The notes under the pieces: model-generated | Seen by the model: the letters and a program-made list of their open reading frames with translations, nothing else | Told to the model about the DNA's origin: nothing | Databases searched by the model: none | Position numbers and translations under genes: made by a program | Shown here: one piece after another, positions 1 through 8,312 of the stretch | How positions within the stretch are numbered: position 1 is the stretch's first letter | Layout: every line of letters starts with the position of its first letter | Assembly (NCBI GenBank): GCA_963664635.1 | Contig: OY761542.1 | Location: forward strand, 4,898,001-4,962,000 | Reading direction: 5' to 3' | DNA: 64,000 nucleotides | Source: VXNE01 sp963664635 | GTDB lineage: Bacteria; Pseudomonadota; Gammaproteobacteria; Pseudomonadales; Azotimanducaceae

Positions 1-317
1 AACAGCTCCGCGACATCGCCGCTGCCCCGCGTGCTGACGATGAGCAGATAGGCCGTGAGCACGGGAATGCCGCCAACGAAACCCAGGACGCCGAGGATGA
101 TGCCCGCCGCAGAGAAGTGATGGCGCCAGGCGAGCCAGAACCCGGACAGGGCGAGGAATCCCATGAAGTCGACGTTGAACTGTCCCGGCCACCCGAGCCT
201 CGCGATATCGCCGAAGAACACGGGGAACAGGCCGAGGCCATGCTCACTGACCACGACCAGCGTGTAGCCGACGACCCCCACGAACAGCACGAACAAGAGC
301 AGGCGAAACGCGAACAT
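1..317 (-). CDS. Small multi-pass membrane protein, truncated by window edge
   Basis: The frame reads from an ATG whose complement lies at 315-317 leftwards off the window, so the C-terminus is missing. The 105 visible residues begin MFAFRLLLFVLFVGVVGYTL, a hydrophobic first segment. Two further hydrophobic stretches follow after a WPGQFNVDF loop and after WLAWRHH, giving about three membrane segments. A GGAGAG ribosome binding site sits just upstream of the start. It resembles short uncharacterised inner-membrane proteins of about 105-110 residues; no function can be named. It diverges from the carboxylase gene at 497, and the roughly 180-base gap between them should carry both promoters. 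Confidence 0.65.
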   Translation of the reverse strand, partial: MFAFRLLLFVLFVGVVGYTLVVVSEHGLGLFPVFFGDIARLGWPGQFNVDFMGFLALSGFWLAWRHHFSAAGIILGVLGFVGGIPVLTAYLLIVSTRGSGDVAEL

Positions 318-496
318 CGTCACTCTCCAGGCAATTTGGCCCAGCATTGTATTGGGGAAGTTGGCGACTCTCCCGGAACAGGACCACCGGCGCCCGCCCG
401 CGAGTCCGTGTCGCGAAATCCTGTCAGCGCCTCAAGACGGTCGCTCAAGGCGCTATATCATCGACCGGAACTTCCTGCTTCGCCGACCAGTCACCA

Positions 497-3400
497 GTGA
501 TCAACAGACTTCTCGTCGCCAATCGCGGCGAAATCGCCATCCGCGTCATCCGCACCGCTTCGGACCTCGGCATGGAGACCGTGGCCGCCTACGCCGAAGA
601 CGACGGTCCCTCCCTGCACACCCGCCACGCCGACCAGGCGATCGGCCTCGGAGCCGAAGGCGTGCCCGCGTATCTCGACAGCGCCCGGATGATCGAGGTC
701 GCGCGGGAGAGCAGCTGCGAGGCCATCCATCCGGGCTACGGGTTCCTGAGCGAATCGGCCGCGTTCTCCGACGCCTGCGAACGGGCCGGGCTGCTGTTCG
801 TCGGTCCCACCGCCGAGACGCTGCGGAGCTTCGGCGACAAGGCGACGGCGAGACGCCTGGCGGAGGACTGCGAGGTACCGGTACCCCCCGGATCGAGCCA
901 CGCCGTCTCGCTCGACGAGGCGACCGCTTTCTTCGACGGCCTCGGACCTTCCGCAGCGGTGATGCTGAAGGCCGTGGCCGGCGGCGGCGGGCGCGGCATG
1001 CGTCCGGTGACGGCGCGGGCCGACCTCGAAGAGGCCTTTGCCCGGGCCGCGTCCGAGGCGGACAAGGCTTTCGGCTCCAGCGACCTCTACGTGGAGGAAC
1101 TGCTGCCGCACGCGCGGCACGTCGAGGTCCAGGTGGTCGGCGACGGCACGGGGGCGGTCGCGCACCTGTGGGACCGCGAGTGCAGCCTGCAGCGACAGCG
1201 CCAGAAGCTCATCGAAGTGGCCCCGGCATTCGGGCTCCCCGAGAGCATGCGTCACGACATGCTCGACGCCGCGGTCCGGATCGCCGCCGCGGTGCGTTAC
1301 CGGGGCGTGGGGACGATAGAGTTCCTGGTCAGCGCGGAGCGTTTCGTGTTCATGGAGGCGAACGCGCGGCTGCAGGTGGAACACACGGTGACCGAGGAGG
1401 TCACTGGGCTCGACCTGGTCGCCCTCCAGCTCAAGATCGCGGCGGGCGCCGCGCTGACCGATCTCGGACTCGCAGGCGCGCCGATACCGGCAACGCGGGG
1501 CGTCGCCCTGCAGGCCCGGGTCAATCTCGAGACCATGCAGGCCGACGGCACCTCGCGCCCGGCGGGCGGCCTGATCACCGCCTACGACCCGCCGGCCGGC
1601 CCGGGCATCCGCGTCGACGGCTGCGGCTATACCGGCTACACGACCAGTCAGCGCTACGACTCGCTGCTCGCAAAGCTCGTCGTCCACGCCGACGACATGG
1701 ACGGCGTCATCCGCAGGGCGCGGCGGGCCCTGGCCGAGTTCCGCGTCGAGGGCGTGCGCAGCAATATCGCGTTCCTGCAGGCACTGCTGAAGCAACCCGA
1801 CCTCGCGGCGGGCGCCATCCACACGCGGTACGTCGAGGAGCACATGACAGCGCTCCTGGACGAAGTCCGCGACCGGCCGCGCCACTTCTCCCCCGAGCGC
1901 GACCTGCAGCAGGCCGGCGTCAAGGTGGACCCCGACGACCCCCTCGCCGTCCTGAACGTCCCGCGCGCCGATGTGGCGTCGACCGCGGCGGTGGACCAGC
2001 CCCCGCTGATCCAGGGACCGGAAGGCACCGTGGCCGTGCCCGCGCCGATCCAGGGCATGGTGGTGGAGATCTCTGTCCAGGAGGGCGACACCCTGCAGAA
2101 GGGCCAGCCGGTGGCCGTGCTCGAAGCCCTCAAGATGGAGCACGTGATCACCAGCGACGAGCCTGGCGTCGTGCGGGAGATCGCCCTGGAAGTCGGCGAC
2201 ACGATCTTCGAAGGTACGCCCATCGTCTTCGTCGAGCCGCAGGAGGTCGAGGGCGAGTACAGCACCGGCGAGGAGATCGACCTCGACGCGATCCGTCCGG
2301 ACATCGCCGAAGTCGACCACTACCGCAGCCTGGCCATGGACGAGGCGCGCGTCCAGGCGACGGCGAAGCGGCACGACCGCGGCAAGCGCACGGCACGCGA
2401 GAACATCGAGGACCTGTGCGACCCGGGCTCGTTCTTCGAGTACGGCCCACTGGTGACGGCGACGCGTTACCGCGACGACACGCCGGAGCAACTCAAGGAA
2501 CGCATCGTCCGGACCGCGGCCGACGCCATGGTCATGGGCGTCGGCCGGGTCAACGGCGATCTCGTGGGGCGGGAGAACGCGCGCTGCATCGCCATGTCCT
2601 ACGACTACACCGTGCTCGCGGGCACCCAGGGCGGGAAGAACCACCAGAAGCAGGACCGCATGTTCGGCGTCGCCAAGAAGCACAGGCTGCCCGTCGTGCT
2701 ATACACCGAGGGCGGGGGCGGCCGGACCCAGAACGGGCCCCGCAGCGGCGGCAACCGCTCGGTGGGGTCGGTCGGCGGGCTGCAGACGCGGACCTGGCGG
2801 GAACTCGGCAAGCTGTCCGGCCTGGTGCCGATCGTCGGCGTCAGCTCGGGCTACTGCTTCGCCGGCAACGTGGTGCTGCTCGGCGCCTGCGACGTGATCA
2901 TCGCCACCGAGGACTCGAGCCTCGGCGTCGGCGGCCCGGCCGTGATCGAGGGCGGCGGTCTCGGCGTCTATGCGCCCGGCGAAGTAGGCCCGGTCAGCAT
3001 CCAGGAGCCCAACGGCGTCATCGACATCGTCGTGGCGGACGAAGCGGCGGCGACCGCCGCGGCGAGACGCTACCTGTCGTTCTTCCAGGGCCGCTTCGGC
3101 GCGTGGGAGGAACACGACCAGCGCATCCTGCGGCACATCGTCCCGGAGAACCGGCGCGCGGTGTACGACCTCAGGAAGGTGATCGAGACCCTGGGGGACA
3201 TCGGTTCGATGCTGGAGCTGCGGCCGAAATTCGGGCTCGCCATGGTGACGGCGTTCATCCGCATCGAGGGACGGCCCGTGGGCGTCATCGCGAACAACTC
3301 CAACTCCCCGACCGGCGGCGCCATCGACGCCGACGCCGCGGACAAGGCGTCGCGCTTCATGCAGCTCTGCGACGCCTTCGACATCCCGATCCTGTCGCTG

Positions 3401-3880
3401 ATCGACTGTCCCGGCAACATGGTGGGTCCCGAGGCGGAAAAGGAAGCGCTGATCCGCCACTGCGGACGGATGTACGTCGCCGGGGCCAACCTGACCGTCC
3501 CCTATTTCGTGGTCGTCCTGCGCAAGGCGTACGGACTCGGGGCCCTGGCGATGGCCACGGGGAGCTTCGACGAGACCTCCTTCGCGATCTCCTGGCCCAC
3601 CGGCGAGTTCGCCGGCATGGGCCTCGAGGGCTCGATCAAGCTCGGTCGCCGCCGGGAACTCGAAGCGATCACGGACATCCCGCAACGCAAGGCGCGCTAC
3701 GACGAAATGGTTGCGGAGGCGTACGCGTGGTCGCGCGCGCTCAATGCCGGAACCGTGTTCGAGGTGGACGACGTCATCGACCCGGCGACGACGCGCCGGT
3801 GGGTGGCCATGGGCCTCGACTCGGCGCCGCCGGTCATTCCCCGCGCTGGCAAGAAGCACGGTTGGGTGGATACGTGGTAG
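497..3880 (+). CDS. Single-chain biotin-dependent acyl-CoA carboxylase (BC-BCCP-CT fusion)
   Basis: A 1127-residue enzyme carrying all three activities of an acetyl/propionyl-type carboxylase. Residues 1-450 are the biotin carboxylase (start VINRLLVANRGEIAIRV; ATP-grasp glycine loop AGGGGRG near 160). The biotinyl domain has EALKMEH with the attachment lysine at residue 546. The C-terminal half (about 590-1127) is a carboxyltransferase with GGGRTQNGPRSGG and the late GNMVGPEAEKE segment. The GTG at 497 is preferred to the upstream in-frame ATG at 347 because the conserved domain starts there. The enzyme carboxylates an acyl-CoA using bicarbonate and ATP. The single-chain arrangement recalls the long-chain acyl-CoA carboxylases described from mycobacteria; substrate chain length cannot be read from sequence. 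It is followed by a NERD gene 63 bases downstream. Confidence 0.9.
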   Translation: MINRLLVANRGEIAIRVIRTASDLGMETVAAYAEDDGPSLHTRHADQAIGLGAEGVPAYLDSARMIEVARESSCEAIHPGYGFLSESAAFSDACERAGLLFVGPTAETLRSFGDKATARRLAEDCEVPVPPGSSHAVSLDEATAFFDGLGPSAAVMLKAVAGGGGRGMRPVTARADLEEAFARAASEADKAFGSSDLYVEELLPHARHVEVQVVGDGTGAVAHLWDRECSLQRQRQKLIEVAPAFGLPESMRHDMLDAAVRIAAAVRYRGVGTIEFLVSAERFVFMEANARLQVEHTVTEEVTGLDLVALQLKIAAGAALTDLGLAGAPIPATRGVALQARVNLETMQADGTSRPAGGLITAYDPPAGPGIRVDGCGYTGYTTSQRYDSLLAKLVVHADDMDGVIRRARRALAEFRVEGVRSNIAFLQALLKQPDLAAGAIHTRYVEEHMTALLDEVRDRPRHFSPERDLQQAGVKVDPDDPLAVLNVPRADVASTAAVDQPPLIQGPEGTVAVPAPIQGMVVEISVQEGDTLQKGQPVAVLEALKMEHVITSDEPGVVREIALEVGDTIFEGTPIVFVEPQEVEGEYSTGEEIDLDAIRPDIAEVDHYRSLAMDEARVQATAKRHDRGKRTARENIEDLCDPGSFFEYGPLVTATRYRDDTPEQLKERIVRTAADAMVMGVGRVNGDLVGRENARCIAMSYDYTVLAGTQGGKNHQKQDRMFGVAKKHRLPVVLYTEGGGGRTQNGPRSGGNRSVGSVGGLQTRTWRELGKLSGLVPIVGVSSGYCFAGNVVLLGACDVIIATEDSSLGVGGPAVIEGGGLGVYAPGEVGPVSIQEPNGVIDIVVADEAAATAAARRYLSFFQGRFGAWEEHDQRILRHIVPENRRAVYDLRKVIETLGDIGSMLELRPKFGLAMVTAFIRIEGRPVGVIANNSNSPTGGAIDADAADKASRFMQLCDAFDIPILSLIDCPGNMVGPEAEKEALIRHCGRMYVAGANLTVPYFVVVLRKAYGLGALAMATGSFDETSFAISWPTGEFAGMGLEGSIKLGRRRELEAITDIPQRKARYDEMVAEAYAWSRALNAGTVFEVDDVIDPATTRRWVAMGLDSAPPVIPRAGKKHGWVDTW

Positions 3881-3943
3881 TCGCCGTCCAGTGGGAGGAC
3901 GTGGGAGGCTGCGACGCACCCGCAACACATCGAGAGAGGCAAC

Positions 3944-4684
3944 GTGAAACGTAACCCCGGCCAGTGGCTTCGAGACCTGCTTCTCGATCGAGTGATGGAT
4001 GTCGCGGTAGCGGGGTCTTTTTTGTTCGGGTTGCTTGGGGGTAGCGGTCTCGCGCTCGGGTTGACGCACGGTGCGCATCTGGGGCCGGCGTGGGTCATGT
4101 TGTTGCTCGGCACGGTGGCCGTGTTCGCCGCGCTGTACGCGCTGTACAAAGCGAACCGCGGCTGGCGACTTGTAAACATGAAAAAAGGCGCCCGCGCCGA
4201 GGAGACGATCGGGCAGGCGATCGAGTACGCGCTGACTCGAGAGTCGTGTGCGGTGGCGCACCATGTGGAGGAGATCGCCCGGGTCGGCGACATCGATCAC
4301 CTGGTCGCTACGCCAGGCGCGCTTTGGGTGATCGAAACGAAACACGGGCGCGTTCCCAAGCCGCATTTCCGGAAGGTCCTGCGCCGAATCGCACGAAACG
4401 TCGAAGCCGTTCGGGAATGGGCACCGCCGAATACCAAGGTGACCGGCTGCCTCGTTTTCGGCAGCGAACAGGAGAGACGCCCAGCGCCCAGCTATAGCCA
4501 CGGGAGCGAGACCATCAAGGCTTTCGCCGATCCGGCCGCGCTGAGGCGTGCGTTGCGCAAGGAGGCGGACCGAACCGGAGGTTCTGCGGACCTCGCCCGG
4601 CGGGTGTGGAAGCTCGGCAAGGAGGTCGACATCCGGCAGCCGGGGCGGGTCCGAGTCGGGGTAGAGGGTGCGGGCAGGTCGTGA
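3944..4684 (+). CDS. Membrane-anchored NERD-domain protein
   Basis: A 246-residue protein starting at a GTG preceded by GAGAGAGG. Two hydrophobic segments lie near residues 20-40 and 48-68. They are followed by a NERD (nuclease-related) domain with the signature GDIDHLVATPGALWVIETKHG around residues 115-137; the D...E-x-K pattern matches the nuclease-like fold. The C-terminus is basic and variable. Family members are linked to DNA processing, but few have been tested, so nuclease activity is inference. Its stop lies 50 bases before the likely start of the PhyH gene, so the two may share a transcript. Confidence 0.8.
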   Translation: MKRNPGQWLRDLLLDRVMDVAVAGSFLFGLLGGSGLALGLTHGAHLGPAWVMLLLGTVAVFAALYALYKANRGWRLVNMKKGARAEETIGQAIEYALTRESCAVAHHVEEIARVGDIDHLVATPGALWVIETKHGRVPKPHFRKVLRRIARNVEAVREWAPPNTKVTGCLVFGSEQERRPAPSYSHGSETIKAFADPAALRRALRKEADRTGGSADLARRVWKLGKEVDIRQPGRVRVGVEGAGRS

Positions 4685-4734
4685 TGGATCAGGATATTGC
4701 GGTATATTCCCGCGATCCGCAGGGAGGACAGGAA

Positions 4735-5676
4735 GTGAGCGAAGCGGAACAGATCACCGAAGACCAGTCGGCCACCGACATGGCGAGGCAGTTCCTGGCA
4801 GGCCAGGGCGACCACCTGAAGCCCCTGCTGGACAGCGTCGAGAAGAGCAGGGGTCTGCTCGGACCCCTCGACGTGGCGGATCACCTGCGGGCGCGGATCG
4901 ACGAACTGGACCTCGGCCGCGCGCTCGCGCACTTTCGCGAACACGGCTACGCCGTCATCGAGGACGTCGCGCCGCCAAAGGAGCTGGACGAACTGCGCGA
5001 AGCCATCCACGGCCTCGCCGAAGCCCCGCCGATTCCCGGCGTGGGCGCCCGCTCCGCGCCGTACCTGCTCGGCCGCCACCCGGCCGTCGACCGGATGGCC
5101 ACCAATCCCAAGATCCTCGCGTTCGCGGAAGTGAGCGTGGGCAACGGACTGCGCGCGAGCCAGATCGCGGGCACCGTCATGGTCAAGAGCGATGCCGACT
5201 CCCCCGGCGTCCACGCGGACCAGAACTGGCTGCCGGCGCCCTTCCCGGAACACAACTGCGTCATCACGTTCTGCATTCCCTGCGAGGGCATGACGGCCGA
5301 AGAGGGCGCCACGCGGGTGGTCCCGGGCTCAAGTGCGAAACGGCGCCACCCCACCCCGGAGGAAGCCCGCTCGGAAACCGTCCCCATCGAAGTGAAGAAG
5401 GGCGGCGTGGCGGTCTGGAACGGATCGGTCTGGCACGGCTCCGGAGTGCGTCGCGTCGACGGCACGCGCACCGTGCTGCACGCCACCTACCAGCGGCTCT
5501 ACACCCAGCCCATCGACGACTACAGTTACCTGCTGGAGGACGAGGAGTACATGGCCTCCGCTCCGGAAGCCATGCGCGGCCTCCTCGGCGAGGACCTGTT
5601 CTTCGGGACCGCGAAGCCGGGCAGCATGGTCGACCTGCGCAAGTTCGGCGAGGCGGCGGTCCGCTCCAAACTGTAG
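4735..5676 (+). CDS. Phytanoyl-CoA dioxygenase (PhyH) family oxygenase
   Basis: A 313-residue putative Fe(II)/2-oxoglutarate dioxygenase. The metal triad is visible: H160-A-D162 in GVHADQNW and the distal H234 in VWHGSG, with an arginine shortly after (TRTVLHA) placed to bind 2-oxoglutarate. The GTG at 4735 is preferred to the in-frame ATG at 4684 because AGGGAGGA sits seven bases upstream of it. The longer start would overlap the NERD stop codon. The family hydroxylates CoA esters or small natural products; the substrate here is unknown. It is one of several oxygenases of this fold in the window. Confidence 0.87.
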   Translation: MSEAEQITEDQSATDMARQFLAGQGDHLKPLLDSVEKSRGLLGPLDVADHLRARIDELDLGRALAHFREHGYAVIEDVAPPKELDELREAIHGLAEAPPIPGVGARSAPYLLGRHPAVDRMATNPKILAFAEVSVGNGLRASQIAGTVMVKSDADSPGVHADQNWLPAPFPEHNCVITFCIPCEGMTAEEGATRVVPGSSAKRRHPTPEEARSETVPIEVKKGGVAVWNGSVWHGSGVRRVDGTRTVLHATYQRLYTQPIDDYSYLLEDEEYMASAPEAMRGLLGEDLFFGTAKPGSMVDLRKFGEAAVRSKL

Positions 5677-5740
5677 CCGGGACCGCGGCAGGGGTGCAGC
5701 GGCCGGAGAAAGCTCAGGCCATGAGCGTTTGTGAGATTCA

Positions 5741-5772
5741 CGTCCTTGCGTCCTTGCGTCCTTGCGTCCTTG
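5741..5772. repeat. 8-bp tandem repeat, four copies
   Basis: Four perfect head-to-tail copies of cgtccttg lie in the gap between the PhyH gene and the cysteine-rich secreted protein. The array is noncoding. The small copy number suggests slippage, and it may vary between strains. Confidence 0.85.
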
Positions 5773-5800
5773 GCACAGCGTGACTTTTCACAGTATTCGT

Positions 5801-5806
5801 GATAAT
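5801..5806 (+). promoter_or_regulatory. Candidate -10 element (gataat) for the secreted cysteine-rich gene
   Basis: The hexamer gataat lies in a locally AT-rich patch about 54 bases upstream of the ATG at 5860. No strong -35 hexamer at a standard distance was found, so this is a weak call. Confidence 0.3.
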
Positions 5807-5859
5807 AGAACAGTCTCGTACGCAAGTGTCGGGCCCGACGGGGCCTCGGGAGAAGCGAG

Positions 5860-6309
5860 ATGGTGGGAAGCTACTTGAGGCGAGTTCCTTCGACATGCGG
5901 TCGGCTGCTGGCGGGTGGATTCCTGGGCCTGCTCGGGTTGCTCGTGGCCTTGCCTCCGGCGCATGCCGACGCGGCCAGCGGTGCGCGATACGAGGCGTGC
6001 AAGGCCGCCTACGAAGAAAGCCCGGCAGTTGACTACTGCACTTGGGAGTGGACCAAGGAAGACGGCCACGACGGCACGGGGATCACTTGTGAGGTCTACG
6101 TGAAGTGCACAGAGTGTCGGCAACAGGCCTTCAGTGGTGGTACACCCCAGATGGATGTATGTGTAGGCACACTCAATCCCGACTGCACCCTCAAGGCCCA
6201 GGGCTGGTACCGCGGTTATGAGAAAAACATGAAGAAGGTCCGCCCTTGGTGCCAGATCACACCTTCGGGCGCTAGAAGCGCCACGGATGTCCACCTGAAG
6301 CCCGATTAA
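5860..6309 (+). CDS. Secreted cysteine-rich protein of unknown function
   Basis: A 149-residue protein with an N-terminal signal peptide: basic start, hydrophobic GFLGLLGLLVALP, and likely cleavage after the AHA ending near residue 37. The mature part contains eight cysteines (in YEAC, DYC, ITC, VKC, TEC, DVC, PDC and PWC), an even number suited to four disulfides in the periplasm or outside the cell. A GGGAGAAG ribosome binding site precedes the ATG. No known family was recognised. It stands alone between a tandem repeat and an intron relic, with no operon context to suggest a role. Confidence 0.7.
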   Translation: MVGSYLRRVPSTCGRLLAGGFLGLLGLLVALPPAHADAASGARYEACKAAYEESPAVDYCTWEWTKEDGHDGTGITCEVYVKCTECRQQAFSGGTPQMDVCVGTLNPDCTLKAQGWYRGYEKNMKKVRPWCQITPSGARSATDVHLKPD

Positions 6310-6489
6310 GAAGGGACTCCCTGCCGCGCTACCTGCTGACCGGGCGCGCTACAGGTCCGCGGCGCGCCCTCTTTGGCCCTGTGCGCGCACATGCTCCCTC
6401 AAACGCTCCCTCAAACGTAGGCCCCGCTATGCTCTCGGTCGCGAGCACGCGCACAGGACCAGGATCCTCCGCGATCATCGCGGCCCGTG

Positions 6490-6836
6490 GGTAGAGTCGA
6501 CGACTGGCGCGGTGGTGGGCCGGCATGATCCGATTTAGACCCACTCCGTTTCCAGTCGCCGCTCGGCGAACCGGACGTGCGGGTTTCCCGCATCCGGCTC
6601 TCTCCGGGATCATGCCTTCGCCCACGGAGGGTCGCGCGTTGACACGAACGGGTGCGCGAGGCGCAACACGAGTTGCGCCCGCGTCGGGATGGCGGTGAGT
6701 CCCTTGATCCCCGTCACCTGTCGTCGGCACAACCACCAGCGGGGCCTCCGCCACCGTTCCGACTGCTACCGGCTGGAACGACTCTTGCCGGGTGGGATTT
6801 GCATCCACCGAAACCGCGCACCTTTGCACGGCACAC
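6490..6836 (-). ncRNA. Degenerate group II intron RNA (5' end plus domains V-VI, no reverse transcriptase)
   Basis: Reading the minus strand from 6836, the sequence opens GTGTGCC, a group II 5' end, followed by a GGTGGATGCAAATCCCACC stem typical of domain I. At 6600-6568 lies a domain V-like hairpin of 33 nt with the AGC triad, a GC-rich stem, an A-rich apical loop and the C-G bulge before TCCGG. Downstream, a GCGACTGG/CCAGTCG pairing resembles domain VI. Only about 350 nt separate the ends, and no reverse transcriptase is encoded, so domains II-IV and most of domain I are missing. The 3' boundary near 6490 is uncertain. The element lies antisense just upstream of the dehydrogenase start at 6864. 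Confidence 0.55.
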
Positions 6837-6863
6837 TGAGAAATCCGGGCTAGGCCACGTCCG

Positions 6864-7961
6864 ATGACCTTGCCCAGGACCTCCTTCGCCATGGTGCAGA
6901 CGGCGCCGAGGACCCTCGAGCCGAGAGACATCCCGATACCGGACATCGACGACGACGGCGCGATCCTGCGCCTCGAGGCGTGCGGCATCTGCGGCAGCGA
7001 CTACGAGCAGTTCGACGGGGTCCTGCGCACGCCGATGCCCGTGATCCCCGGCCACGAGCCGCTGGGCCGGATCGCGAAGATCGGCGACCGCGCCGCCGCA
7101 CGCTGGGGCGTGGATGTCGGCGACCGCGTGGCGGTGGAGACCATGCTCTCGTGCCGGCACTGCGAGCCGTGCCTCTCGGGCCACTACCACCTGTGCGACA
7201 CCCGCCGCATCTACTCGTTCATCCCGCTCACCGAGGAACCGGGGCTCTGGGGCGGGTACTCCCAGTACATGTACCTCCACCCGAACTCGATCGTGCACCG
7301 CGTCGACCCCGCCCTTCCGCCCGAGATCGGGGTGATCTTCAACCCGCTCGGCGCGGGTTTCCGCTGGGCGGTGGAGATTCCGGACACCCAACCGGGGGAT
7401 ACCGTGGTGATCCTGGGACCGGGGCAGCGTGGGCTCGCCAGCGTGATTGCGGCCCGGGCCGTGGGTGCGGGCACGGTCATCGTGACGGGGCTCGCCGCGG
7501 ACGAACGCAAGCTCGCACTGGCCCGTTCGTTCGGCGCGGATCACACGATCGATGTCGACAGCGAGGACGCCGTACGGCGGGTGAAGGAAATCACGAACGG
7601 CCGCGGCGCCGACGTGGTCCTGGACGTCAGCGCCTACGCCACCAAGCCCATCAGCGACGCGCTCTCCATAGTGCGCCCGGGCGGCACGATCGTGCTGGCG
7701 GGCATGAAGGGCTTCAAGGCCGTCGACGACTTCGTTTCCGACCTGATCGTGATGAAGGAGATCAGCATCCGCGGCGCCATCGGCGTCACGTCGTCCGGCT
7801 ACCGCAACGCCATCCGCCTGATCGAGTCCGGCACGATACCTGTCGCCGACATGCACACGCACGACTTCGCGCTCGAGGACGCGGCGCTCGCCATCCGCAC
7901 CCTCGCCCGCGAGATCGAGGGCGACGAATCGATCCACTCCTGCCTGATCCCGCCGGATTGA
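6864..7961 (+). CDS. Zinc-dependent medium-chain alcohol dehydrogenase
   Basis: A 365-residue MDR-family oxidoreductase. Catalytic zinc ligands are seen as C40 in ACGICGSD and the histidine of PGHEPLG. The structural zinc lobe has four cysteines in SCRHCEPCLSGHYHLC. The nucleotide-binding loop reads GPGQRG, followed by a helix and GLAADERKLALA, consistent with NAD(P) binding. The enzyme should oxidise an alcohol or polyol; the substrate is not predictable. An alternative ATG at 6891 would remove nine residues and cannot be excluded. The RHH gene follows 25 bases downstream. The intron relic ends 28 bases before the start, so the gene's promoter must lie within or next to that relic. Confidence 0.87.
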   Translation: MTLPRTSFAMVQTAPRTLEPRDIPIPDIDDDGAILRLEACGICGSDYEQFDGVLRTPMPVIPGHEPLGRIAKIGDRAAARWGVDVGDRVAVETMLSCRHCEPCLSGHYHLCDTRRIYSFIPLTEEPGLWGGYSQYMYLHPNSIVHRVDPALPPEIGVIFNPLGAGFRWAVEIPDTQPGDTVVILGPGQRGLASVIAARAVGAGTVIVTGLAADERKLALARSFGADHTIDVDSEDAVRRVKEITNGRGADVVLDVSAYATKPISDALSIVRPGGTIVLAGMKGFKAVDDFVSDLIVMKEISIRGAIGVTSSGYRNAIRLIESGTIPVADMHTHDFALEDAALAIRTLAREIEGDESIHSCLIPPD

Positions 7962-7986
7962 CGGTCACAGAGATTGGAGAGCCGAC

Positions 7987-8223
7987 ATGAGCACACTCAG
8001 CCTGCGACTGCCCAACTCGCTGCACAACCAGATCAGACTGCTGGCCAAGCGCGACGGCGTGTCCATCAACCAGTTGATCGCGAGTGCTGCGGCGGAGAAA
8101 GTGGCAGCGCTGTTGACCGAGGAGTACCTCGACGAGCGGGCGAATCGGGGCAGCCGAGAGCGTTACGACGCGGCACTGGCAAACGTGCCGGACGTGGCAC
8201 CGGCCCCGGAGGACAGGTTGTAG
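7987..8223 (+). CDS. Orphan ribbon-helix-helix antitoxin-like protein
   Basis: A 78-residue protein beginning MSTLSLRLPNSLHNQIRLLA with SINQLIASAAAEKVAAL. This is the beta-strand plus two-helix pattern of Arc/HicB-type RHH DNA-binding antitoxins. A TTGGAGAG ribosome binding site precedes the ATG. No toxin gene (PIN, HicA or other) lies next to it; its neighbours are a dehydrogenase upstream and a convergent dioxygenase-like gene downstream. It may be a solitary regulator or the survivor of a toxin-antitoxin pair. It resembles the RHH gene at 60986-61246, which does retain a PIN fragment. Confidence 0.75.
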   Translation: MSTLSLRLPNSLHNQIRLLAKRDGVSINQLIASAAAEKVAALLTEEYLDERANRGSRERYDAALANVPDVAPAPEDRL

Positions 8224-8245
8224 GGGACGGCCTCGGGGGCGTCCC
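8224..8245 (+). terminator. GC-rich hairpin after the RHH gene (weak terminator candidate)
   Basis: The arms gggacg (8224-8229) and cgtccc (8240-8245) are perfectly complementary around a 10-base loop directly after the stop codon. There is no T-run, so intrinsic termination is uncertain. Confidence 0.25.
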
Positions 8246-8312
8246 GTCTCCATGCAGCTGATGCCACGGGGCGGCCACCTGGGTCAGGGACGGGCGCGCA
8301 CGAGGGGCACCC

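Noticed and set aside
491..2683. Long open frame antisense to the acyl-CoA carboxylase
   Set aside because: The high-GC sequence creates long antisense frames. This one is rich in Arg/His/Val/Asp with no domain, and the plus strand clearly encodes the carboxylase.
5741..5772. CRISPR array
   Set aside because: Copies are directly adjacent with no spacers; likewise at 15661-15711.
6310..6860. Protein-coding gene in the intron region
   Set aside because: A minus-strand frame exists, but it overlaps the intron structure and lacks reverse transcriptase or other motifs.
7987..8223. Complete HicAB toxin-antitoxin system
   Set aside because: Only an RHH protein is present; no HicA-type or PIN gene lies on either side.
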